A stretch of DNA of 25,219 nucleotides, taken from assembly GCA_020637985.1 (NCBI GenBank), contig JACKJK010000017.1, forward strand, positions 1 to 25,219, given 5' to 3'. The DNA comes from Rhodobiaceae bacterium (lineage in GTDB: Bacteria; Pseudomonadota; Alphaproteobacteria; Rhizobiales; Tepidamorphaceae). Below are positions 6,993 through 14,651 of the stretch, piece by piece. The notes beneath the pieces are model-generated. The model saw only the letters and a list, made by a program, of their open reading frames with translations, searched no databases and was not told the DNA's origin. The first letter of the stretch is position 1. Each line of letters opens with the position of its first letter. Position numbers and translations under genes: made by a program.

Positions 6993-8168
6993 ATGAATCT
7001 CTCCGAACACCTGTCCAAGGAAATCCTGGCGCAATACGGCGTGCCGATCCCGAGCGGACGGCTGGCGACGACGCCCGACGAGGCGGAGGCGCGCTGCCGC
7101 GAGATCGAATGCACCAAATACGTCGTCAAGGCGCAGATCGGCGCCGGCGGGCGCGGGCTGGTTGGCGGCATCAAGTTCGCCGCGACACCTTCGGCGGTGC
7201 GTTCGGAGGCTGCCAAGCTGCTCGGCAAGCGGCTGGTGACCGGCCAGACCGGCGCTGCCGGCGAGATGGTGAAGAGCGTGTGGATCGAGGAAGCGATCGA
7301 CATCGCCCACAGCTTCTACCTCTCCTTCACCTTCGACCAGCATTCCGGCCTGCCGGTGATGCTGATGTCGGCGAAGGGCGGGGTGGAATTCGAGCAGGCC
7401 GCGCGCATGGACCCCGATGTCGTGCGCCAGTTGCCGTTGACGCTGGGCGGCGACCTCGACGAGGACGCGCTGCGCAAGATGCTCGGCGGGCTTGGCGTGT
7501 CGGGCAATGCACCCGACGCGCTGGTTGCGCTGGCGAAGGGCGCTGCGCGGGCGTTTCGCGACAACGACGCGACGCTGGTCGAGATCAACCCGCTGGCGGT
7601 GCGCGCCGACGGCTCGGCCATCGCGGTCGACGCCAAGATCGCGCTGGACGGCAACGCGCTGTTCCGCCACCCCGAGTTCGAGACCTTCGCCGAGGACGAC
7701 AACCTGCCCGAGCAGGAGCGCATCGCGCGCGAGAACGACATCAACTTCGTCAAGCTGACCGGCAACATCGGCGTGGTGGTCAACGGCGCGGGGCTCGGCC
7801 TTGCCACCAACGACATGATCATCGACGGCGGCGGCAGCCCGGCCAACTTCATGGACATCCGCACCACGACGACGAGCCTGCAGATCGCCAAGGGCGCGGC
7901 CATGCTGTTGCAGGATCCGGGCGTCGGCGTCGTGCTGGTCAACGTGCACGGCGGCGGCATGACCGCCTGCGACACGGTCGCTGAAGGCTTCGCGCTCGCC
8001 TATGCGCGCGCCACCCGCAAGCCGCCGGTGGTGGTGCGCATGGCGGGGCAGAACGCCGAATGGGCGCTGTCGATCCTGAAGAACCGGCGGCTGCCGTTCG
8101 AGGACTTCGAGGACATGGGCGGGGCGATCGCGCGCGCGGTCGAGATCGCCAGGAAGGGAGGTGCGTGA
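6993..8168 (+). CDS. SucC-like ADP/GDP-forming acyl-CoA ligase, beta subunit (divergent paralogue)
   Basis: The 391-residue protein has the SucC layout: an ATP-grasp nucleotide-binding domain (about 1-220, with KAQIGAGGRG and VEINPLAV) and a CoA-ligase domain (about 257-391). It departs from succinyl-CoA ligase at conserved loops. The usual PANFLDVGGGA reads PANFMDIRTTT (283-293). The carboxylate-binding loop, usually GGIVRCD, is GGGMTACD (320-327), one residue longer and without the Arg; the LEGTN motif reads MAGQN. This suggests an acid other than succinate. ATG at 6993 follows AGGGG by seven bases. The stop overlaps the next gene's ATG (TGATG), so the subunits are co-translated. Automatic annotation would probably say succinate-CoA ligase; I would treat the substrate as unknown, with acrylate the best guess from context. 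Confidence 0.85.
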   Translation: MNLSEHLSKEILAQYGVPIPSGRLATTPDEAEARCREIECTKYVVKAQIGAGGRGLVGGIKFAATPSAVRSEAAKLLGKRLVTGQTGAAGEMVKSVWIEEAIDIAHSFYLSFTFDQHSGLPVMLMSAKGGVEFEQAARMDPDVVRQLPLTLGGDLDEDALRKMLGGLGVSGNAPDALVALAKGAARAFRDNDATLVEINPLAVRADGSAIAVDAKIALDGNALFRHPEFETFAEDDNLPEQERIARENDINFVKLTGNIGVVVNGAGLGLATNDMIIDGGGSPANFMDIRTTTTSLQIAKGAAMLLQDPGVGVVLVNVHGGGMTACDTVAEGFALAYARATRKPPVVVRMAGQNAEWALSILKNRRLPFEDFEDMGGAIARAVEIARKGGA

Positions 8169-9040
8169 TGGCCATCCTGGTTGGAGCGGACACCCGCGTC
8201 ATCGTTCAGGGCATGACCGGTCGTGCCGGCACCTTCTACACCGAGCAGGCGCTGCACTACGGCTCGCACTATGTCGCCGGCGTGCGTCCCGGCAAGGGCG
8301 GCAGGGAGCACCTCGGCCTGCCGGTCTTCAACACCGCGAAGGAAGCGGCGAGCGAAACGAAGGCCAACGCCAGCCTGGTGATGGTGCCGGCGCACAAGGC
8401 GGGCGACGCGATGATCAAGGCGATCGAGGCGGAAGTCGCGCTGGTTGTCTGCGTCACCGAACGCGTGCCGGTGCACGACATCAGCCGCGTCAAGGCGGCG
8501 CTCGCTGGTTCCGACACCATCCTGATCGGGCCGAACTCGCAGGGCATCCTGACGCCGAATGCCTGCAAGATCGGCGTCATGCCGACCACCGACGCGACGC
8601 CCGGCTCGATCGGCATTGCCTCGCGCTCTGCCTCGCTGACCAGCGAGATCCTGGCGCAGACGACCGCCTACGGGCTTGGCCAGTCGACGACGGTCGGCGT
8701 CGGCGGCGACCCGATCCATGGCATCGGCTTCCGCAAGTGTCTCGAACTGTTCAGGGACGATCCCGAGACGAAGGGCGTCATCCTGATCGGCGAGGTCGGC
8801 GGCAGCGAGGAAGAGGACGCCGCGGCCTATCTGGAATCCGTCGACTACGGCAAGCCGGTGGTGGCGCTGGTCGTGGGGCGGCATGCGCCGAAGGAACGGC
8901 GGATGGGGCACGCGGGCACGCTGTCGATCTTCGGGCTGCAATCGGCGGACGAGAAGATCGAGCGGCTGGCGTCCGCAGGCGTCATCATCGCCGAGAACGC
9001 CGACGACGTGGCGCATGCCATGCAGGTTGCGCTGGATTAA
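8168..9040 (+). CDS. SucD-like ADP/GDP-forming acyl-CoA ligase, alpha subunit (divergent paralogue)
   Basis: The 290-residue partner of the preceding subunit aligns without gaps to the window's own SucD over the first 220 residues. The phosphohistidine (H248 in RRMGHAGT) and supporting Glu (E209) are kept, so the phosphoenzyme chemistry should work. Otherwise near-invariant positions change: G99 to R (CVTERVP), C124-P125 to S-Q (GPNSQG), G155-T156 to A-S and Y159 to S (SRSASLTSE), and the GGKGGA stretch after the catalytic loop is replaced by FGLQSA. These are the regions that shape the CoA and substrate pocket, consistent with a changed acyl substrate. It overlaps the beta-subunit stop by one base. 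An 85-base gap with a GC-rich hairpin-like stretch separates it from the oxidoreductase gene. Confidence 0.85.
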   Translation: MAILVGADTRVIVQGMTGRAGTFYTEQALHYGSHYVAGVRPGKGGREHLGLPVFNTAKEAASETKANASLVMVPAHKAGDAMIKAIEAEVALVVCVTERVPVHDISRVKAALAGSDTILIGPNSQGILTPNACKIGVMPTTDATPGSIGIASRSASLTSEILAQTTAYGLGQSTTVGVGGDPIHGIGFRKCLELFRDDPETKGVILIGEVGGSEEEDAAAYLESVDYGKPVVALVVGRHAPKERRMGHAGTLSIFGLQSADEKIERLASAGVIIAENADDVAHAMQVALD

Positions 9041-9125
9041 CTGGGCTGACATCCCCTCCCCCTGAACGCGACGAACCGGCGCGCAGCCGAACCCGTTCGC
9101 GCGCGACACAAGCACGAGGAAAAGC

Positions 9126-10109
9126 ATGATCCCGACCGAGATGGACGCCATCGTACCGACCGGAACCGGAGGCCCGGACGTGCTCGTCATGGGCAAGCGG
9201 CCGGTCCCCTCGCCTGCCGCGCATGAGGTGCTGATCGAGGTGGCGGCGGCTGGCGTCAACGGCCCGGACCTGGTGCAGCGGCGCGGCCACTATCCCCCGC
9301 CCAAGGGCGCGTCGGACCTGCTCGGCCTCGAAGTGTCGGGAAAGGTCGTAGCTGTCGGCGGCGACGTGACGAACTGGAAAGTGGGCGATGACGTCTGCGC
9401 GCTCACCAACGGCGGCGGCTACGCGCAATACGTCGCGGTCGATGCGGGCCATTGCCTGGCGATTCCGCGCGGCGTCGACATCAGCGATGCGGCAGGGCTG
9501 CCGGAGACGTTCTTCACGGTATGGAGCAACATCTTCCATGGCCACGAGGTGCCGGCCGGCGCGCTGCTGCTGGTGCATGGCGGGGCCGGCGGCATCGGCT
9601 CCACCGCGATCCAGGTCGGCGCGGCGATGGGTCTGCGGGTGTTCACCACCGCGGACTCGGCGGAAGCCTCCGCCTGGTGCGAAAGCCTCGGCGCTGAGCG
9701 CGCGATCAACTTCCGCGAGGAGGACTTCGTCGAGGTGGTGCGCGAGGCGGGCGGCGCCGACATCATCCTCGACATCATCGCCGGCGACTACGTGGAGCGG
9801 AACTTCAAGGCGGCGAGCCACGACGCGCGGATCATCCAGCTTGCCTTCAACAAAGGCTCGAAGATGGAGATCAACCTGATGCCGGTGATGCTGAAGCGGC
9901 TCACCTACACGGGCTCGACGCTGCGCTCTCGCCCGGACGCGTTCAAGAGCGCGATCGCTTCGGAACTGGAAGCGACGGTCTGGCCACCGATCGAAGACGG
10001 AAAGATCAAGCCGGTGACGCATGCCGTGCTGCCCCTGGCGCAAGCGCGCGAGGCGCACGAGATGATGGAAGCAGCACAACACCGCGGCAAGATCCTGCTC
10101 AAGGTGTGA
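9126..10109 (+). CDS. MDR-family NAD(P)H-dependent oxidoreductase, PIG3 quinone-oxidoreductase type
   Basis: The 327-residue zinc-free medium-chain reductase has an N-terminal GroES-like domain (about 1-125, with AAGVNGPDLVQRRGHY) and a Rossmann nucleotide-binding domain containing HGGAGGIGST (151-160). The sequence type is PIG3/quinone reductase (NNG-like AGVNGPD, LPETFFTVW, long-chain NLMPVMLKRLTYTGSTLRSR). It is not the YhdH/AcuI type. Members reduce quinones or activated enones and enoyl compounds with NADPH. It sits between the CoA ligase and the DddL-like lyase, the place AcuI (acryloyl-CoA reductase) takes in Rhodobacter acuI-dddL clusters, so it may reduce acryloyl-CoA. That role is an inference; a general quinone reductase is the default. 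The start at 9126 follows GAGGA. Confidence 0.88.
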   Translation: MIPTEMDAIVPTGTGGPDVLVMGKRPVPSPAAHEVLIEVAAAGVNGPDLVQRRGHYPPPKGASDLLGLEVSGKVVAVGGDVTNWKVGDDVCALTNGGGYAQYVAVDAGHCLAIPRGVDISDAAGLPETFFTVWSNIFHGHEVPAGALLLVHGGAGGIGSTAIQVGAAMGLRVFTTADSAEASAWCESLGAERAINFREEDFVEVVREAGGADIILDIIAGDYVERNFKAASHDARIIQLAFNKGSKMEINLMPVMLKRLTYTGSTLRSRPDAFKSAIASELEATVWPPIEDGKIKPVTHAVLPLAQAREAHEMMEAAQHRGKILLKV

Positions 10110-10151
10110 GCGGTTCGGCTGTGCGGGCAACACGGGGAATGGCGAGCAGCG

Positions 10152-10814
10152 ATGAGCGATGACACCACCCGGCTCGGCGACGTTCCCGATTGGCTCTACC
10201 TGCTGCGCGAGTTCGAATTGCTGTACCGGCCGGGCTTTGCGGGGGGCAGCAAGATCATCCGCGGTCACCGCAAGCGAATCCGCGATTTGCTCGGCGCGAT
10301 CATCGACACGAACCCGCCGGTGATCGCGCGGGAGCCGGAGGAAAAGCCGGTCGTGGCGCACCTGCCGCGCGCCTTCGATCTCGGCTCGCGCGCGGCGCTC
10401 AATACGCTTGCCCGCGCCACCGAACGCATTTCGCACCTGCTGACATGGGAATATGGCTACGAACGCGTGCCGCGCGGACTGGCGCGCAAGTATGCCTATT
10501 GCGAGGTGCTCGGCCCGCAGGGACCGATCGTCACGGACAGGCTGATCCTCGGCTACGTGCTGTTCGCGCCGTCGACCACCTACCCGCAGCACCACCACAA
10601 GGGCATCGAGGAAAGCTATGTGTCGATTGCCGGCAACTGGTCGGAGAACGACCAGGCCGTCCATGCGCCGGGCTCGCTGATCCTCAACCGGTCGGGCCAC
10701 AACCACCGCATCACGACAGGCGAGCGCGACCCCTGCCTGCTCGCCTACGCGTGGATCGGTCCGCCGGAGAAGCTGGCGAAGCCGGGCATGGATTTCTCGA
10801 AGACGACGGGGTGA
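10152..10814 (+). CDS. dddL: Cupin DMSP lyase, DddL-like
   Basis: The 220-residue protein is about the length of DddL and has a helical N-terminal part (LGDVPDWLYLLREFELLYR) followed by one cupin barrel (about 130-205). Cupin motif 1 gives metal ligands H147, H149 and E153, with the conserved Y156 nearby (YPQHHHKGIEESYVSIAG). Motif 2 (PGSLILNRSGHNHRI) supplies H183 or H185. In the DddL/DddQ/DddW/DddK families these residues bind a divalent metal, and the tyrosine acts as base in splitting dimethylsulfoniopropionate into acrylate and dimethyl sulfide. The overall wording of motifs 1 and 2 is, from memory, close to DddL of Rhodobacter and Sulfitobacter. It is the last gene of the operon, 42 bases after the oxidoreductase. 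A non-lyase cupin remains possible. Confidence 0.75.
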   Translation: MSDDTTRLGDVPDWLYLLREFELLYRPGFAGGSKIIRGHRKRIRDLLGAIIDTNPPVIAREPEEKPVVAHLPRAFDLGSRAALNTLARATERISHLLTWEYGYERVPRGLARKYAYCEVLGPQGPIVTDRLILGYVLFAPSTTYPQHHHKGIEESYVSIAGNWSENDQAVHAPGSLILNRSGHNHRITTGERDPCLLAYAWIGPPEKLAKPGMDFSKTTG

Positions 10815-10931
10815 GAGGGCGGCTTTGTCTGTAGGCAGTGATGTACCGCTGTATTATATACCGTTGGCTGAGATGGATAGCGCTCCATCCAGCCTGCTAT
10901 CTTATGATCGTTTTGTTGGGGCCGTAAAATT

Positions 10932-11837
10932 ATGACTGATGATGCCCTCGAAACAGAAACGCGATCTGACATCCAATGGTATCAAGATCAAATCCCTATT
11001 CGCGGATGCCTGCTGAATTTACCACAGATAAAATCTGCATATCGTGAACTTGCCACTCTTACTAAAACAGAAGGTGAACGCATTGTATCAAATCTGCGAA
11101 AACCTGATAATGTAAGCGATGATGATTTTAAGACGCATAATGAATCTCTCAAAATTGATGCCTTTCGCGTTACCGTTTCAATAGTTGGTTTTGACGGACA
11201 AATTACTTATGGTGATTCTGAACATATATTTGATTCGAACAACCTGCCATCTCCGATTCGCACTATCTTTTTCACTAATGAGAACTCATACAAGAACCAT
11301 GCAAGCGGAACGGAACCCCCCAATAGATTTTCCATTTGGCTACATTTTGACAAACCACCCCTCTTTGACCCCTATCCTATTCTATCTGAACCAACCAGAA
11401 ACAGCAGTAACGCCACCATAAATGCACAGGATGTAGGTTACTATCGTGCAGTACAAAATATTATTAATAGTAAATTATGTTCAACTAAAAAGTGGTATTC
11501 ATTTATTCATGGTAAGTTTGTCTATGATGCAGGTCTTTGGATTATTGCTTTTCCATATTCTATTTATTGGATTACCAAATCGTCGGATTATTTGTTTCCG
11601 ACGGGCGGTGTATATAACTCGTTTCGTCTAGGTTTTTATTTATATTTTCTCGCTCTTGCTTTAATCATTTACAGATCATTTTTTGGATATGCCAAATGGG
11701 CTTTCCCAGTGAATGTTTTAGAAGAAAACAAAGATAGAGCGTACCGGCATCGAATAATTTTGGGCGCCATCGTTTTTAGCCTGTTCATTTCTGGCATAGA
11801 AGCCATGGTCAGCCTTACGTTCTTATCCGGTCAATAA
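10932..11837 (+). CDS. Orphan membrane protein of unknown function, AT-rich gene
   Basis: I do not recognise this 301-residue protein. Residues 1-190 are soluble and fairly acidic at the start (MTDDALETETRSD), with a segment rich in Asn, Ser and Phe. The C-terminal third holds three likely membrane helices (about 200-217, 231-250, 275-297), so a large N-terminal domain would face one side of the inner membrane. The gene is about 35% G+C in sampled lines, against about 65% on both sides, and uses codons such as AAA, AAT and TTA that neighbours avoid, so it was probably acquired recently. The ribosome binding site is weak. A TATTATATACC stretch at 10852-10862 could be a -10 box. No integrase, IS end or tRNA is visible next to it. 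Confidence 0.75.
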   Translation: MTDDALETETRSDIQWYQDQIPIRGCLLNLPQIKSAYRELATLTKTEGERIVSNLRKPDNVSDDDFKTHNESLKIDAFRVTVSIVGFDGQITYGDSEHIFDSNNLPSPIRTIFFTNENSYKNHASGTEPPNRFSIWLHFDKPPLFDPYPILSEPTRNSSNATINAQDVGYYRAVQNIINSKLCSTKKWYSFIHGKFVYDAGLWIIAFPYSIYWITKSSDYLFPTGGVYNSFRLGFYLYFLALALIIYRSFFGYAKWAFPVNVLEENKDRAYRHRIILGAIVFSLFISGIEAMVSLTFLSGQ

Positions 11838-11889
11838 GCAACAGAAGCTTGCCCAGAATTCGAGATCAACGCAGAGTTGTCGTCTCCCC

Positions 11890-13245
11890 CTACCCCGGCA
11901 GGGTGACGGCCGCGCGCAGACCGCCGAGGGGTGAGCGATCGAGCGACAGCTCGCCACCGTAGGCGGCCAGAATGTCCTGCACGATGGCAAGACCGAGACC
12001 GGCGGCGCCGGCAGCGCCTGCCTCATCGAGGCGCTTGCCGCGGGCAAGCACCGCGGCGCGAGCATCCTCGCCGAGGCCAGGGCCGTCGTCCTCAACGGCG
12101 ATGCTGACCTTGCCTTCACTGCGGCCCGCGCCCACCGCGACGCGGCCCTTCGCATGGCGCGCTGCGTTCTCCAGCAGGTTGCCGAGAAGCTCGGCGATAT
12201 CGTCGGCGTCGACGTGCACGCTCAGGTCCGCGGGCACATCGGTGTCGAAGGCGACCGCCTCGCCCTTCGGGGTGCGCTGCAGGGTGCGCACGATGCCGGA
12301 AAGCGTCGTGGCGACAGGGGTGGCGGCTGCGCGGCCATGGCGGATGCGCGCGCGCGCAAGTTCGCGCTCCATGTGCCGGCGCATGCGCGCGGCCAGTTCG
12401 TCGATGTCGGCGGCTATCGCCGTTTCGCCCTTCTCGCGCAGGCGCGCGATGTCGCTGTCGAGCGCGGTCAGCGGCGTCTTCAGGCCATGTGCGAGGTCGG
12501 CGGCACGGTCGCGCGCGCGCGCCATGTCGGCGTCCTGGGTATCGAGCAGTTCGTTGATCTCGCGCACCAGCGGCGCAACCTCGGAGGGCACGGCTTCGGC
12601 GAGGCGCCGCGCGCGGCCCTCGCGAATGTCGGCGAGTCCGGCGCGAACCGCGCGCATGGGCTTCAGGCCGGCGCCGATCTGGACCGCGAAACCGGCGAGC
12701 AGGACAAGGCCGAGCAGCGCCAGCGCCGGCGTCACGTCGCGCGCGAAGCCCTGTTCGAGGGCGGCCAGCTCCTGCCGGTTGATGGCGACCGAGACGCGCA
12801 GCTCGTGGTCGCGGCCGGCGACGGGAACCAGCACTAGCTGTTCGTGCACAAGCAGCGGCGCACCGTCCGGACCGGTGCTGTCGTGGACGTGGATCGTGCC
12901 GGGATGCAGCGGATCAGCGGGCAGTTGCAACTCGGAATCCCACAGCGAGCGTGAGCGCAGTTCCCGGCCCGCAGTCTGGTCGGCCACCTGCCAGTAGAGG
13001 CCGCCGTAGACGCGTGCGAAGCGCGGATCGGCGGGTTCGCGCGCCAGCGACAGCGTGCCGTCGGCGGCGATCCGCAAGGAGCCGGACAACTGCGCGATGT
13101 GGGTGTCGAGTTCCTGGCCGACGCGGCGTTCGAGGTGACGCGAGAACAGCGCCGTGAGGCCAAAGCCCGCCGCGACCAGCGCCACCGCCATCACCAGCGC
13201 GGCGAAGGCGACAAGGCGCAGCCGCAGGGAGCCGAGCAATTTCAT
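11890..13245 (-). CDS. Sensor histidine kinase, PhoQ/QseC-like
   Basis: The 451-residue inner-membrane kinase has a first transmembrane helix (about 9-33), a periplasmic domain (34-171), a second helix (172-193), a HAMP linker (about 194-245), a HisKA domain with phospho-accepting H253 in DLAHGLKTPLTAL, and an ATPase domain with N360 (N box), DDGPG and GLGLAI (G boxes). The HGLKTPL form of the H box is typical of the PhoQ branch. The start at ATG 13245 overlaps the stop of the upstream regulator gene (ATGA), so both proteins are made together. Upstream open sequence in this frame is an artefact. The stimulus is unknown; the PepSY partner suggests a cell-envelope or metal/redox signal. Confidence 0.92.
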   Translation of the reverse strand: MKLLGSLRLRLVAFAALVMAVALVAAGFGLTALFSRHLERRVGQELDTHIAQLSGSLRIAADGTLSLAREPADPRFARVYGGLYWQVADQTAGRELRSRSLWDSELQLPADPLHPGTIHVHDSTGPDGAPLLVHEQLVLVPVAGRDHELRVSVAINRQELAALEQGFARDVTPALALLGLVLLAGFAVQIGAGLKPMRAVRAGLADIREGRARRLAEAVPSEVAPLVREINELLDTQDADMARARDRAADLAHGLKTPLTALDSDIARLREKGETAIAADIDELAARMRRHMERELARARIRHGRAAATPVATTLSGIVRTLQRTPKGEAVAFDTDVPADLSVHVDADDIAELLGNLLENAARHAKGRVAVGAGRSEGKVSIAVEDDGPGLGEDARAAVLARGKRLDEAGAAGAAGLGLAIVQDILAAYGGELSLDRSPLGGLRAAVTLPG

Positions 13246-13913
13246 TCGCCTGCCTCGTCCTCGGGGACCAGGTAGCCGAAGCCGCGGCGCGTCTCGATGA
13301 GCGCGACGGGCAGCTTGCGGCGCACACGCCCGATCAGCACCTCGACTGCGTTGGACTCGCGTTCGAAATGCACCGACTGCAGGTGCTCGGCGAGTTCCTG
13401 CTGGGGCACGACACGGCCCTTGTTGAGCATCAGGTAGGCGACGAGACGATACTCCTGCGGTGAAAGAGATACCGGAACGCCATCGGCGGTGACGCGCATC
13501 TGGCGGGTATCGAGGCACACCCTTCCAGCCTCGATGACCGGGCTCGCATGACCGCCGGAGCGGCGGATGATGGCGCGCAGGCGCGCCAGCAGCTCCTCCA
13601 TGCGGAACGGCTTGGCAAGGTAGTCGTCGGCGCCGGCATCGATGCCCTCTACGCGTTCGGCCCAGGCGCCACGCGCGGTGAGCACGAGAACGGGCAGGTC
13701 GCGGCCCGCCGCGCGCCAGCGCTTGAGGACGGCGAGGCCGTCCATGCCGGGAAGCCCGAGGTCGAGGATCGCGGCGCCATAGGTCTCGGTGTCGCCAAGG
13801 TGCCAGCCCTCCTCGCCGTCGGCCTCTGCGTCGACGACGTAGCCGGCGGCCTCCAGCGTGGTGGCAAGGTCGGCGCGGATGCGCGGGTCATCCTCGATGA
13901 GCAGGATACGCAT
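13242..13913 (-). CDS. OmpR/PhoP-family response regulator
   Basis: The 223-residue protein has an N-terminal receiver domain with the acidic pair in IEDD, the phosphorylation Asp in LDLGLPGMDG (D51) and the conserved Lys in AKPF. The C-terminal winged-helix DNA-binding domain (about 125-218) includes RRKL and RGFGYLV. The start ATG at 13913 gives the canonical MRILLIEDD N-terminus. It lies four bases after the PepSY gene and overlaps the kinase gene, forming a pepSY-regulator-kinase operon. Likely targets are its own operon and the divergent PepSY-cytochrome b561 genes, since an inverted-repeat region lies between them. Confidence 0.93.
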   Translation of the reverse strand: MRILLIEDDPRIRADLATTLEAAGYVVDAEADGEEGWHLGDTETYGAAILDLGLPGMDGLAVLKRWRAAGRDLPVLVLTARGAWAERVEGIDAGADDYLAKPFRMEELLARLRAIIRRSGGHASPVIEAGRVCLDTRQMRVTADGVPVSLSPQEYRLVAYLMLNKGRVVPQQELAEHLQSVHFERESNAVEVLIGRVRRKLPVALIETRRGFGYLVPEDEAGE

Positions 13914-13917
13914 CTCG

Positions 13918-14247
13918 TCAGTCGTCCCGCTTGTCTTCGAGGATCTTGCCGGTGGCAGCGTCGACATAGACCTCGCGCCGTCGGCCCGCGGGGTCGAGGT
14001 AGTAGATGCCATAGGCCATGACGCCGTGCTCCTCCTCGAACTCGATCTCGACGATGCGGTTGCCGATGCGTGCCTCGAGCATCTTCAGGATCTGCGCCAG
14101 CGGCAGCACCTCGCCACGCTTGCGCGCCTCGTTCAGTTCGTCGTGGGAATCGCGTCCACGCCGGCCCTTGTCGGCAAGGGCCGTGCCGGCGGAACCGGCG
14201 GCAAATGCCGCCAGGATGACGATCATGATGCAACGCGCGATACGCAT
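13918..14247 (-). CDS. Periplasmic PepSY-domain protein
   Basis: The 109-residue protein begins with a signal peptide (MRIARC, hydrophobic stretch to about residue 22, cleavage likely after TALA). The mature part is one PepSY domain: LAQILKMLEARIGNRIVEIEFEEEHGVMAYGIYYLDPAGRRREVYVDAATGKIL, the usual form ending in the VYVDAATGKIL motif, here split only for description. PepSY proteins of this size often accompany two-component systems and may tune the sensor or bind a ligand in the periplasm; none of this is shown by the sequence itself. It is the first gene of the operon with the regulator and kinase, and is divergent from a second PepSY gene. Confidence 0.88.
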   Translation of the reverse strand: MRIARCIMIVILAAFAAGSAGTALADKGRRGRDSHDELNEARKRGEVLPLAQILKMLEARIGNRIVEIEFEEEHGVMAYGIYYLDPAGRRREVYVDAATGKILEDKRDD

Positions 14248-14271
14248 AGGGCCTTTCTGGCACCGCAAAAA

Positions 14272-14308
14272 TGACAGTTGGCTGACGGGAAGGGTCAGCG
14301 CTGTGTCA
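14272..14308 (+). promoter_or_regulatory. Nested inverted repeat in the divergent PepSY promoter region
   Basis: GCTGAC (14281-14286) and GTCAGC (14294-14299) are perfect arms around a 7-nt spacer. Outside them TGACAG (14272-14277) faces CTGTGTCA (14301-14308). The element lies between two divergently transcribed PepSY genes, so it may be the binding site of the neighbouring OmpR-type regulator. Assigned by position and symmetry only. Confidence 0.4.
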
Positions 14309-14375
14309 TCGCGGGCCTGCGATGAATGGCGTGTCAACGGGGACACCCCCCGGCACCACATGAAGGAAGAAAACC

Positions 14376-14651
14376 ATGCGCAACGCAATCGCCACCGCCA
14401 TCACCCTTGCCGCCCTGTCGTTCCCGCTTGCCGCCCAGGCCTCCAGCGAATGCGGCAACGCGCCGAAGGACCAGTGGATGAGCGAAGAGGCGCTGAAGCT
14501 GAAGGCCACCGAACTCGGCTACGACGTGCGCTCGGTCAAGGTCGAGGACGGCTGCTACGAGGCCTATGCCATGGACAAGGACGGCAAGAAGGTCGAGGCC
14601 TACTTCAACCCGGTGACCGGCGAAGTCGTCAAGACGAAGATCAAGGGCTGA
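14376..14651 (+). CDS. Small periplasmic PepSY-domain protein
   Basis: The 91-residue protein has a signal peptide (MRNAIATAITLAALSFPLAA, cleavage near QAS) and a short PepSY-like domain: WMSEEALKLKATELGYDVRS, then a CYEAYAMDKDGKKVEAYFNP segment and a VTGEVVKTK end. Two cysteines in the mature part (CGNAP and GCYEA) could form a disulfide. The gene is preceded by GAAGGAAG, and its stop overlaps the start of the cytochrome b561 gene (TGATG). Such PepSY plus cytochrome b pairs recur in Proteobacteria beside two-component systems, which fits the neighbouring operon on the other strand. The exact role is unknown; it may bind metal or serve the cytochrome as a periplasmic partner. Confidence 0.85.
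   Translation: MRNAIATAITLAALSFPLAAQASSECGNAPKDQWMSEEALKLKATELGYDVRSVKVEDGCYEAYAMDKDGKKVEAYFNPVTGEVVKTKIKG

Noticed and set aside
5832..7949. A long open minus-strand frame (about 700 codons) that extends the LysR gene upstream across the divergent promoter and the SucC-like gene.
   Set aside because: Residues before MFDIRDLEII have shadow composition and lie antisense to a well-supported gene; the LysR family starts exactly at 6716.
9126..10109. Calling the MDR protein AcuI, the known acryloyl-CoA reductase.
   Set aside because: The sequence is of the PIG3 quinone-reductase type and lacks AcuI/YhdH-type stretches. A similar role is only inferred from its position.
10815..11889. Prophage remnant, integrative element or IS at the AT-rich gene.
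   Set aside because: No integrase, transposase, terminal inverted repeats, target duplication or tRNA is visible; only base composition points to transfer.
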